NCBI RefSeq assembly: GCF_910586915.1 | Contig: NZ_CAJULN010000072.1 | Location: 1-7,381 of the forward strand | Source: an uncultured Bacteroides sp. | GTDB taxonomy: Bacteria; Bacteroidota; Bacteroidia; Bacteroidales; Bacteroidaceae | Reading direction: 5' to 3' | Length of the DNA: 7,381 nt | Part shown: positions 1-5,184 of the stretch, one piece after another | Position numbering within the stretch: position 1 is the stretch's first letter | Layout: each line of letters starts with the position of its first letter | The notes under the pieces: model-generated | The model's database searches: none | Seen by the model: the letters and a program-made list of their open reading frames with translations, nothing else | Told to the model about the DNA's origin: nothing | Program-made: the position numbers and the translations under genes

Positions 1-182
1 CACCTCTCTGGCATAAGCTCAAAAGAAATGGGCCTTGCATCATCAGTCTAAACTTCTGTTTAGGCGTGAGGCAAAGCCCTTTTCTCCGCTTATGCGGTAG
101 TCGGCATACGTTCGTCCAAAATCTCTTTGGGCGATGGTGTGCCGACGGACAAAACCGCTTTTACGGAAAAACTTATATGTGA
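1..182. other. structured non-coding segment with nested inverted repeats
   Basis: No protein gene is convincing here, but the segment is full of paired arms. An outer 8-bp stem (11-18 with 88-95, GCATAAGC/GCTTATGC) encloses a 4+4-bp stem with one mismatch (30-38 with 71-79), which encloses a 6-bp hairpin with a TTCT loop (48-53 with 58-63). A second domain has a 7-bp stem (100-106 with 140-146) enclosing an 8-bp stem-loop (113-120 with 126-133, loop ATCTC). This reads as a structured RNA or a repeated element. Strand is undecided: the 113-133 stem has a G-U pair only on the plus strand, while the 34/75 mismatch becomes G-U only on the minus strand. Both strands are open for about 50-60 codons in one frame without an ATG. 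It does not match what I know of tmRNA, RNase P RNA, SRP RNA or common riboswitches. It may continue past the left edge. Confidence 0.4.
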
Positions 183-185
183 GGA

Positions 186-376
186 TAAAAAATCAGGAGA
201 TTTATTTCTAAATCTCCCGTTTAATTTCTATTTTTGCATACGAAGAGTTCTTTGAAGGTTACGCAACGCGCAGAAGGATAATGCAGTAGATAACTAACTA
301 ATTCGTAACCTATTACTATCATGAGCAATCAACCTACGCTCATTTCCAATAAATTACACTCTTTTCGTAACTTCTC
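186..376 (-). ncRNA. candidate intergenic small RNA, about 190 nt
   Basis: A full transcription unit can be read on the minus strand: consensus promoter at 411-381, expected start near 374-377, and terminator at 217-187. The RNA has a closing stem of 10 bp with a 2-base bulge (358-369 with 239-248). Two stems lie inside it: a perfect 6-bp hairpin ATGAGC/GCTCAT (321-326 with 338-343, 11-base loop) and a 7-bp stem GGTTACG/CGTAACC (257-263 with 304-310). The terminator hairpin follows. The closing stem brings both ends of the body together, as in stable structured RNAs. Size is close to that of 6S RNA, but I cannot identify the 6S bulge pattern, so this is only one option. An overlapping 54-codon cysteine-rich frame on the same strand (493-329) is discussed as a rejected gene. 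Confidence 0.5.
187..217 (-). terminator. intrinsic terminator ending the minus-strand RNA
   Basis: Read on the minus strand, a perfect 9-bp stem GGAGATTTA/TAAATCTCC with a GAAA tetraloop (loop at 205-208) is followed after TGA by six T residues (192-187). This is a standard intrinsic terminator shape, with the T run set back by 3 bases. On the plus strand the same hairpin is followed only by a broken T-rich stretch, so termination in that direction would be weaker. It lies about 170 bases downstream of a minus-strand promoter, which is why it is assigned to that transcript. Confidence 0.65.
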
Positions 377-380
377 GGTG

Positions 381-411
381 CAAAAGTAACAAATCTGCGG
401 CGAGTAACAAA
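381..411 (-). promoter_or_regulatory. Bacteroides-type promoter for the small RNA
   Basis: On the minus strand TTTG (411-408) is followed after exactly 19 bases by TACTTTTG (388-381), a full match to the Bacteroidota TTTG / TAnnTTTG consensus. Transcription would start about 4-7 bases further left and run towards the terminator at 217-187. No good start codon follows closely, which supports a non-coding product. Confidence 0.72.
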
Positions 412-534
412 CTCTTTGAGCACAATAACTATATGTTCCGTCTTCTTCACGTTCTTTGCAGGCTTTTGTACATGTGTCACTCACCAATTCCATAAGAAAA
501 TATAACGAAAGAATAGAGTCAGAGCGAAATTCGC

Positions 535-542
535 TATCTTTG
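535..542 (+). promoter_or_regulatory. -7 element for the exported-protein gene
   Basis: TATCTTTG matches the Bacteroidota -7 consensus TAnnTTTG and ends 22 bases before the ATG at 565, giving a short leader of about 15-19 bases. I see no TTTG at the matching upstream distance (about 511-516), so the promoter is supported by one box only. Confidence 0.5.
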
Positions 543-564
543 TCGTGAACCAACTTTTACAAGA

Positions 565-1089
565 ATGAAAAAACTGATTCTATTTCTTTTGTTGATAGTA
601 TCGGCAGAGGTCGTTTCCGCACAATCGGAACTTCCTCCCGACAGCATCCGTCGCACTCCTTCTGCCAACATCAAGGAGTTTGGCGGTTTTTTACTGGATA
701 TGGGATTGATGAATCTCGCTGCCCCACAACTACCCAAACCGGACATAAATATGCCTGACATGAGCAAAGACTACAACCAACTATTCCGACTGAACACGGA
801 CGCTATCTACTCACAAGGCTTTACAAACTCTTTTTCATCCTTTTCCGGATTCGGATACGACTGGGGACTCTCCTCATCTCCATTGTTTATGCAAGCGGGA
901 ACTTTCAAACTGAAAAACGGAATGAAAATCAATACTTATGGCGACTACAATAAAGACGGCTGGAAAGTACCCAACCGCAGTGCCATGCCCTGGGAAAAGA
1001 ATAACTTCCGGGGAGCATTCGAACTCAAGTCTGCCAACGGCAGTTTCGGAATACGCATCGAAGTGCAACAGGGACGAAACGGATTCTAA
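565..1089 (+). CDS. small exported protein of unknown function (174 aa)
   Basis: I do not recognise the family. The first 20 or so residues form a clear Sec signal peptide: two lysines at 2-3, a leucine/isoleucine-rich core (4-12) and an Ala-x-Ala-like end (VSA at 17-19), so cleavage before Gln20 is likely and the mature protein of about 155 residues would be periplasmic or surface-associated. There is no lipobox cysteine; the protein has no cysteine at all. A proline-rich stretch with a repeated PxxxMPDM-like pattern lies at about 54-67, a Ser/Phe/Gly-rich stretch at 84-105, and the C-terminal third (about 111-170) alternates polar and hydrophobic residues like beta strands, ending in FGIRIEVQQGR. 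The ATG at 565 is chosen because the signal peptide begins exactly there and a -7 box lies just upstream. It appears to be monocistronic. No intrinsic terminator is visible after the stop. Confidence 0.85.
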   Translation: MKKLILFLLLIVSAEVVSAQSELPPDSIRRTPSANIKEFGGFLLDMGLMNLAAPQLPKPDINMPDMSKDYNQLFRLNTDAIYSQGFTNSFSSFSGFGYDWGLSSSPLFMQAGTFKLKNGMKINTYGDYNKDGWKVPNRSAMPWEKNNFRGAFELKSANGSFGIRIEVQQGRNGF

Positions 1090-1163
1090 AGTATTAATAA
1101 AAATAGAATTGAAATCATAAATTCTTAATCATTGTTACGAAACAGACTTTTTTTCTTGGATTA

Positions 1164-1194
1164 TTTGCCATTTTCACAAAAGTCCGTACATTTG
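1164..1194 (+). promoter_or_regulatory. full Bacteroides-type promoter for the reductase leader
   Basis: TTTG (1164-1167), a 19-base spacer and TACATTTG (1187-1194) match the Bacteroidota consensus exactly in both boxes and spacing. The start site is expected around 1198-1201, about 90 bases before the reductase ATG at 1290, leaving a leader that contains an intrinsic terminator. Confidence 0.82.
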
Positions 1195-1198
1195 CAAT

Positions 1199-1282
1199 AT
1201 GTTTTTCATAGTATTAGATTTAAGGTTAACAAAAGGTTGGAGCAAGGCGTTGCTCCTTTTTTTATATCCAATAGTAAAATAA
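1199..1282 (+). CDS. possible leaderless 27-residue leader peptide
   Basis: An ATG at 1199 sits where transcription from the 1164-1194 promoter should begin, so the message could be leaderless. The frame runs 27 codons to a TAA at 1280-1282, 7 bases before the reductase ATG. The product would be hydrophobic (starts MFFIVLDLRLTKGW, ends LYPIVK). The frame runs straight through both arms of the terminator hairpin at 1239-1256, so a translating ribosome would physically affect terminator folding. That geometry is what makes it worth recording; there is no evidence of translation, no run of codons for a single amino acid, and the frame could be chance. The whole segment could instead be a short non-coding RNA of about 65 nt ending at the terminator. 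Confidence 0.25.
   Translation: MFFIVLDLRLTKGWSKALLLFLYPIVK
1239..1263 (+). terminator. intrinsic terminator inside the reductase 5' leader
   Basis: A perfect 7-bp stem GGAGCAA/TTGCTCC (1239-1245 with 1250-1256), GGCG loop, is followed at once by seven T residues (1257-1263). It lies between the only visible promoter and the reductase start codon, so transcripts must read through it to express the gene. This means either attenuation or production of a short leader RNA. A TTGG/CCAA pairing (1237-1240 with 1268-1271) could compete with the base of the stem. Confidence 0.82.
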
Positions 1283-1289
1283 CAAGTTT

Positions 1290-2216
1290 ATGAAAAATAT
1301 ACTAATCATAGGTGCCAACGGATTCACCGGACGCCAATTATTAAACGATTTATCCACTCAAAAGCAATACAATGTGTTCGGATGCTCTCTGCATCCGGAT
1401 ATTCTTCCCACTCCGGAAAGTCCTGCAAACTATCATTTCATTGAAGCCGACATCCGAAATGAGGTAACAGCAAAAGCCCTTTTCAATGAAGTACACCCTG
1501 AAATTGTAATCAACTGTTCCGCTTTGTCCGTCCCTGATTATTGCGAGACGCATCATGAAGAAGCCTATCTTACCAATGTTACGGCAGTAGAACTGTTGGC
1601 ACATCTTTGTGAAACATACAAAAGCCGGTTCATCCACCTGTCTACCGACTTCGTCTTTGACGGAAAGATAGACGAAAATACAGGGCAATTATATATGGAA
1701 GAGGATGTTCCTGCCCCTGTCAACTACTACGGATTTACCAAATGGAAAAGTGAAGAAAAGGTGGCAGAGATTTGCAGCAACTATGCCATTGCCCGTGTAG
1801 AAATCGTATATGGGAAAGCATTACCGGGACAGCACGGAAACATCGTCCAATTAGTGATGAACCGGCTGAAAGCCGGACAGGAAATCCGTGTCGTATCCAA
1901 CCAATGGCGAACACCGACTTATGTTGGCGATGTATCGAACGGAATACAACTCCTTATGGAAAATCCGACGAATGGAATCTTCCACATCTGCGGCGACGAA
2001 TGTATGACTATTGCGGAAATTGCCTTCCAAGTGGCGGAATGTATGGAATTAGACCGCTCGCTCATCTGTCCTGTTACCACGGAAGAGATGCGGGAAGCCA
2101 CTCCCCGCCCTCGTTTTAGCGGAATGAGTGTTAAGAAAGCACGGACAATACTCGGCTACAGCCCACGGAAACTCAAAGAAATCCTTAAGAACTGGAACCG
2201 TATATCATCCACCTGA
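1290..2216 (+). CDS. RmlD-like NAD(P)-dependent sugar reductase (SDR superfamily, 308 aa)
   Basis: The protein is an extended short-chain dehydrogenase of the RmlD type (dTDP-4-dehydrorhamnose reductase family), acting on a nucleotide-sugar or related substrate in the cytoplasm. The Rossmann nucleotide-binding loop GANGFTG is at residues 8-14, the family motif STDFVFDG at 118-125, and the catalytic Tyr-x-x-x-Lys is Y147/K151 within YYGFTKWK. A substrate-side motif RTPTYVGDVSNG lies at 207-218 and RPRFSGMS at 273-280, resembling the RPxxS segment of RmlD. Length is normal for the family (about 280-310). It is not beside rmlA, rmlB or rmlC or any glycosyltransferase, so the true substrate is open; related stand-alone proteins are often annotated simply as sugar nucleotide-binding or NAD(P)-dependent oxidoreductases. 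Its leader carries an intrinsic terminator, suggesting attenuation. The ATG is immediately before the Rossmann strand; an A/T-rich sequence replaces a Shine-Dalgarno. Confidence 0.88.
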   Translation: MKNILIIGANGFTGRQLLNDLSTQKQYNVFGCSLHPDILPTPESPANYHFIEADIRNEVTAKALFNEVHPEIVINCSALSVPDYCETHHEEAYLTNVTAVELLAHLCETYKSRFIHLSTDFVFDGKIDENTGQLYMEEDVPAPVNYYGFTKWKSEEKVAEICSNYAIARVEIVYGKALPGQHGNIVQLVMNRLKAGQEIRVVSNQWRTPTYVGDVSNGIQLLMENPTNGIFHICGDECMTIAEIAFQVAECMELDRSLICPVTTEEMREATPRPRFSGMSVKKARTILGYSPRKLKEILKNWNRISST

Positions 2217-2219
2217 CTT

Positions 2220-4754
2220 TCATTGCCAGGCCTTATTGGCGGCAAACACTAACTTTATATCGGCATAGGAAACCTCGTCTCCTAAAGCCATCTTTATATC
2301 TACCACTCCGGAACTCCCGTTTATCGGACGTTGGCGGTGGGCTTCCTCTATCTTCGCTATTTTTTCCGGCGATACCACTTGCGATAGTTTTATTTTTCCC
2401 TCCCGCACGTAATGTTCCAGGTGCGTAGCAATCGTTCCCGTCACCAAATCACGTGCTTTGGCTATCTCCTCTATGCTCATTCCCTGACAGAACATTTCGT
2501 AACTGAGCAACTTCGTTTCTTTCTTCGGCTCTTTTTTCTCCCTTTTTTTCGCAGAAGAAACCACCATCTTGATTTCCGGCCGTTCCAACTTATTCGCCTT
2601 CATATACTTGCGAACTATTCCGAGAATATCAAGCCCGTATTTTTCCACGCCTTTCGCTCCGAAATAGGGAACGGCTTCCAAAGCCTGGGGAGTATCGGGC
2701 AAGAGATTCACAATTCCTATCAGTGCCTTCTGCTGCATGATGACATAGGCAGGAAGGGAGGTTTCACGCGCTTTCTCCGCTCTCCATTCCGACAATGCAT
2801 GATAAAGTGCCGGATGCAGTATATCCGTAGGAACATCAACTTTCGTTTTTGCCGGACGACCGCTTGCCGTACGTTCTTTCCGCTCCTTCCTTTCGCGCGT
2901 GTTCTTGGAGGAGGAAGCATAAGACGGTGCATCTTCTTCCAAGCTCAACATGATTTTTGCTTTTAGTTTCAGATAGTCCGAGACGGTGAACGTTGCTGTA
3001 CATAGCACATCAAACAAGAATTCTTTAATCCACAATGCATCATCAAGGGCTTGCAGGCGTTCATTCAGTTGTTTGCTCAGCACCTTGTTGTCGAGCGGCA
3101 TATTCGTCTTGTCGAACAGGATACGAACCGGTTCCAACTCTTTGCGGAAATATACGGCTCCCGAACGAATACGTTCCTGCAACCCTGAGTCTCCGGCATA
3201 ATCCTCACACTCATTTATCAGTCGGACATATTGATTGCGGAAACGATGGGCAACGTCCACAATCCGCTCTTTAATGCAAGGTTGCAAAGCCTTGTATTCG
3301 GCAAGCTGTTTCGGAAACAGTTTGTAGAGGTCTTCATCCATCAGGCGGAGCAACCGCTTATACGCCTGTTCGATGGCATAGAAGTTAAACACGTCACTCA
3401 GCGAATCAAAGAAGTACGCCTTTTGCATATCATGCAACTGTTTGCTTCCCGGCTTGTTCCGTTCCATTTCTTTTGCGAAATTGTCGACCACGCTGTCGCT
3501 GATAATGGCTTCGCGACGCAAAGGAGATTCCAGCACCATTCCTTCCAGGGTTTTACACCGGCTCAACGCCACGTAGGTCTGCCCGTGTGCAAAAGAACTG
3601 GCTGCATCAATAATGGCACGTTCGAACGTCAATCCCTGACTTTTGTGAATCGTGATTGCCCAAGCCAACCGAATGGGATACTGGCGGAACACGCCTGCTA
3701 TCTCCTCCGTGATTTCTTTCGTCTCCTCATTCAATACATATTTATAATTCCCCCACTCTTCCTTCAACAACTGAAACTTGTCACCGCCATCCTTTCCACG
3801 CACAAACACTCTCGTTGCACTGACAGCAACCACCTCACCAATCATCCCGTTGTAATATCGTTTCTCCGAAGAGGAGTCATTCTTCAAAAACATGATTTGT
3901 GCCCCCTCTTTGATGGTGAGAACCTTGTCCGCAGGATAAGCATATTCGGGAAAATCTTTTTCTATCTCTGCATGAAAGCTGTACGCTTTGCCAGGCAAGG
4001 AGGCCAATTCGCGGTCGTTGACCTGCTGTGCCTGAGAATTATGCGTCGTCAGACGGATATATCCCTCTTCTTTCGGCGGCCGGAAACCGCGCAGGCAGCG
4101 TTTGTTCAACTCATTCAGTACTTCATCGTCCGCCTTATTCTCCCGTATCTTGTTCAACAGGGAAAGAAAAAAAGTATCACTCTGCCGATACACCTTTTTC
4201 AGTTCAATCGTCATATAGACGGTCGACTTCAGTGCGCGACTGGCAAAGAAGTAAGGCGTCTCGTAGTAATTCTTCAACAGCCCCCACTCATTGTCTTTCA
4301 CTACCGGCGCCAACTGTTGCAAATCTCCTATCATCAACAACTGCACTCCGCCAAACGGTTTCTCACGGTCGCGATAACGCCGCAAGACAACATCTATGGC
4401 ATCCAGCAAATCGGCACGTACCATACTGATTTCATCAATCACTAGCAAATCCAGGCTGCGGATGATGTTGCGTTTTTCATTATTTAAACGGTAGTGAGTT
4501 TGTGCCGAATTAAGAGTTGTATCCGGTATGAACGGCGCGAAAGTTATCTGAAAAAAGGAGTGAATGGTCACTCCTCCGGCATTCATGGCTGCAATACCTG
4601 TAGGAGCCAATACGACCATACGTTTGGGCGTCTGCTCTCTCAACCGTTTTAGAAATGTAGTTTTTCCGGTTCCGGCTTTACCGGTAAGAAACAGGTGTGT
4701 ACCTGTGTTTTCAATGAACTGCCAAGCAAGTTGCAGTTCAGGATTATTCTTCAT
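2220..4754 (-). CDS. Pif1/RecD-like SF1 helicase with HRDC and C-terminal helix-turn-helix regions (844 aa)
   Basis: This is an ATP-driven DNA helicase of superfamily 1B, probably 5'-3', for DNA repair or replication. Motifs appear in order from the ATG: Walker A GKAGTGKTT (25-33), Ia around APTGIAAMNAGG (50-61) with HSFF (65-68), Walker B VIDEIS (105-110), GDLQQLAPV (143-151), a YRQ motif (189-191), HKSQGLTFE (370-378) and YVALSR (394-399). A helical middle region (about 440-605) leads to a charged linker rich in Arg, Lys, Glu and Ser (about 612-640), an HRDC-like domain (about 645-720) with the PYFGAKGVEKYG segment, and a C-terminal helix-turn-helix region (about 747-840) with MSIEEIAKARDLVTGTI, as found at the end of some RecQ-type helicases. 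All motor motifs are intact. I chose the ATG at 4754 over the upstream in-frame TTG at 4775 because that TTG is part of the TATCTTTG promoter box and would not be in the message. It converges on the reductase gene with 3 bases between stop codons. Confidence 0.92.
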   Translation of the reverse strand: MKNNPELQLAWQFIENTGTHLFLTGKAGTGKTTFLKRLREQTPKRMVVLAPTGIAAMNAGGVTIHSFFQITFAPFIPDTTLNSAQTHYRLNNEKRNIIRSLDLLVIDEISMVRADLLDAIDVVLRRYRDREKPFGGVQLLMIGDLQQLAPVVKDNEWGLLKNYYETPYFFASRALKSTVYMTIELKKVYRQSDTFFLSLLNKIRENKADDEVLNELNKRCLRGFRPPKEEGYIRLTTHNSQAQQVNDRELASLPGKAYSFHAEIEKDFPEYAYPADKVLTIKEGAQIMFLKNDSSSEKRYYNGMIGEVVAVSATRVFVRGKDGGDKFQLLKEEWGNYKYVLNEETKEITEEIAGVFRQYPIRLAWAITIHKSQGLTFERAIIDAASSFAHGQTYVALSRCKTLEGMVLESPLRREAIISDSVVDNFAKEMERNKPGSKQLHDMQKAYFFDSLSDVFNFYAIEQAYKRLLRLMDEDLYKLFPKQLAEYKALQPCIKERIVDVAHRFRNQYVRLINECEDYAGDSGLQERIRSGAVYFRKELEPVRILFDKTNMPLDNKVLSKQLNERLQALDDALWIKEFLFDVLCTATFTVSDYLKLKAKIMLSLEEDAPSYASSSKNTRERKERKERTASGRPAKTKVDVPTDILHPALYHALSEWRAEKARETSLPAYVIMQQKALIGIVNLLPDTPQALEAVPYFGAKGVEKYGLDILGIVRKYMKANKLERPEIKMVVSSAKKREKKEPKKETKLLSYEMFCQGMSIEEIAKARDLVTGTIATHLEHYVREGKIKLSQVVSPEKIAKIEEAHRQRPINGSSGVVDIKMALGDEVSYADIKLVFAANKAWQ

Positions 4755-4772
4755 GAGGTTTGTTGTTTTGGG

Positions 4773-4780
4773 CAAAGATA
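4773..4780 (-). promoter_or_regulatory. -7 element for the helicase gene
   Basis: On the minus strand TATCTTTG (4780-4773) matches the TAnnTTTG consensus and ends 18 bases before the helicase ATG, predicting a leader of only about 11-15 bases. The position where a -33 box would fall (about 4800-4805) is inside the loop of the hairpin element and has no TTTG, so the promoter may be weak or may need an activator. Confidence 0.5.
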
Positions 4781-4787
4781 GGGAAAT

Positions 4788-4844
4788 ATTCTTTTTCTTT
4801 CGTCTTGATACGAAAGAAAAAGAATCAAAAAGAAAGAATCAAGG
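4788..4844 (+). repeat. hairpin/pseudoknot element, copy 1
   Basis: A perfect 16-bp inverted repeat (4788-4803 ATTCTTTTTCTTTCGT with 4810-4825) has a 6-base loop CTTGAT (4804-4809), then a 12-base purine-rich spacer, then ATCAAG (4838-4843), the exact complement of the loop. The arms are almost pure pyrimidine and pure purine. A diverged copy lies in opposite orientation at 5122-5172, and its differences are compensated in both stem and loop pairing. From memory, sequences of this general form (CTTTTGTCTTGA ... TCAAGGCTGCGG) are common between genes in Bacteroidota. Here it lies just upstream of the helicase -7 box. Confidence 0.75.
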
Positions 4845-5009
4845 TTGCGGCATGAAAACCCTTACGGCAGAATATCATAACGCAGAGTGGATTAAAAAGA
4901 AGATATATGGTATAGAAATGTATAAGAGCACAGACTATAAAGATTAAATGATTATACGCTATCTTCCCTATAACAAACAAAGTGATTATACCCTTATAAT
5001 CAACCTGTT
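4845..5009. other. A/T-rich intergenic stretch without a supported gene
   Basis: The stretch is A/T-rich and contains a 31-codon plus-strand frame (ATG at 4852, stop 4945-4947) that I do not accept as a gene. TGATTATA occurs at 4949-4956 and again at 4983-4990; the second copy forms an 8-bp hairpin with TATAATCA (4995-5002) around a CCCT loop. CCTG/CAGG around 5004-5014 can form another small hairpin. No promoter consensus was found on either strand here. Confidence 0.5.
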
Positions 5010-5115
5010 GCAGGATCTATATACGCTGCGTCCAGCATCTATATATCCTGCGCGCAGCGTATATAGATGCTACAAGTAGGACATATATGCGGTGAAAACA
5101 GGGTATATATGCGCT
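5010..5115. repeat. array of five TATATA-centred imperfect palindromic units
   Basis: Five TATATA/ATATAT cores start at 5018, 5040, 5060, 5083 and 5104, spacings 22, 20, 23 and 21, close to two DNA helical turns. Each core is flanked by AGG- or AGC-like bases on one side and GCTGC/GCTAC-like bases on the other; the second unit is in the opposite orientation to the others. The first and third units form a perfect 16-bp inverted repeat (5015-5030 with 5053-5068). The second and third form a perfect 12-bp one (5034-5045 with 5060-5071). The two are mutually exclusive because both use the third unit. The array lies between the two inverted hairpin elements. It could be a protein-binding array, a cruciform site or a degenerate short repeat; nothing shows which. 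Confidence 0.65.
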
Positions 5116-5121
5116 ACAAAT

Positions 5122-5172
5122 CCTTGAATTTTTCTTTGGTTCTTTCTTTTGTTTCAAGACAAAAGAAAGAAC
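5122..5172 (-). repeat. hairpin/pseudoknot element, copy 2, just after atpG
   Basis: On the minus strand a perfect 14-bp stem (5172-5159 GTTCTTTCTTTTGT with 5152-5139) has the loop CTTGAA (5158-5153), then a 10-base spacer CAAAGAAAAA, then TTCAAG (5128-5123), complementary to the loop. It begins 12 bases after the atpG stop codon, so it would lie in the 3' untranslated end of the ATP synthase operon message. No T run follows the hairpin, so it is not a standard intrinsic terminator; mRNA 3'-end protection or a mobile-element remnant are alternatives. Confidence 0.75.
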
Positions 5173-5184
5173 ATACATTACACA

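Noticed and set aside
3..182. Plus-strand open frame entering from the left edge and ending in TGA at 180-182
   Set aside because: The translation is rich in Cys, Trp, Arg and His without domain-like patterning, and it lies across conspicuous RNA-like stems. It could be the end of an upstream gene, but I cannot support it.
229..236. TATTTTTG on the plus strand, a match to the -7 consensus
   Set aside because: The upstream box is only TTTC at 205-208, within the terminator loop, and nothing recognisable follows except the antisense of the small RNA. In an A/T-rich stretch this match is weak evidence.
329..493. Minus-strand 54-codon cysteine-rich frame (ATG at 493), extendable to a TTG at 553
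   Set aside because: The cysteine spacing is eye-catching, but a perfect minus-strand promoter (411-381) and the 5' end of the candidate RNA lie inside it, and no matching promoter or ribosome site precedes the ATG. A chance frame is more likely.
1239..1263. Terminator for the exported-protein gene ending at 1089
   Set aside because: It is 150 bases beyond that stop and downstream of a separate strong promoter, so it belongs primarily to the reductase leader, although readthrough from the upstream gene would also meet it.
3231..4445. Long plus-strand frame of 404 codons opposite the helicase
   Set aside because: It is the antisense shadow of the helicase gene, whose motor motifs are complete. 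Its composition (rich in His, Gln, Leu, Phe) is typical of shadows.
4852..4947. Plus-strand 31-codon frame (starts MKTLTAEYHNAEW)
   Set aside because: There is no promoter or ribosome site and it directly abuts the hairpin repeat. It is too short to judge without relatives; a conserved homologue would change this.
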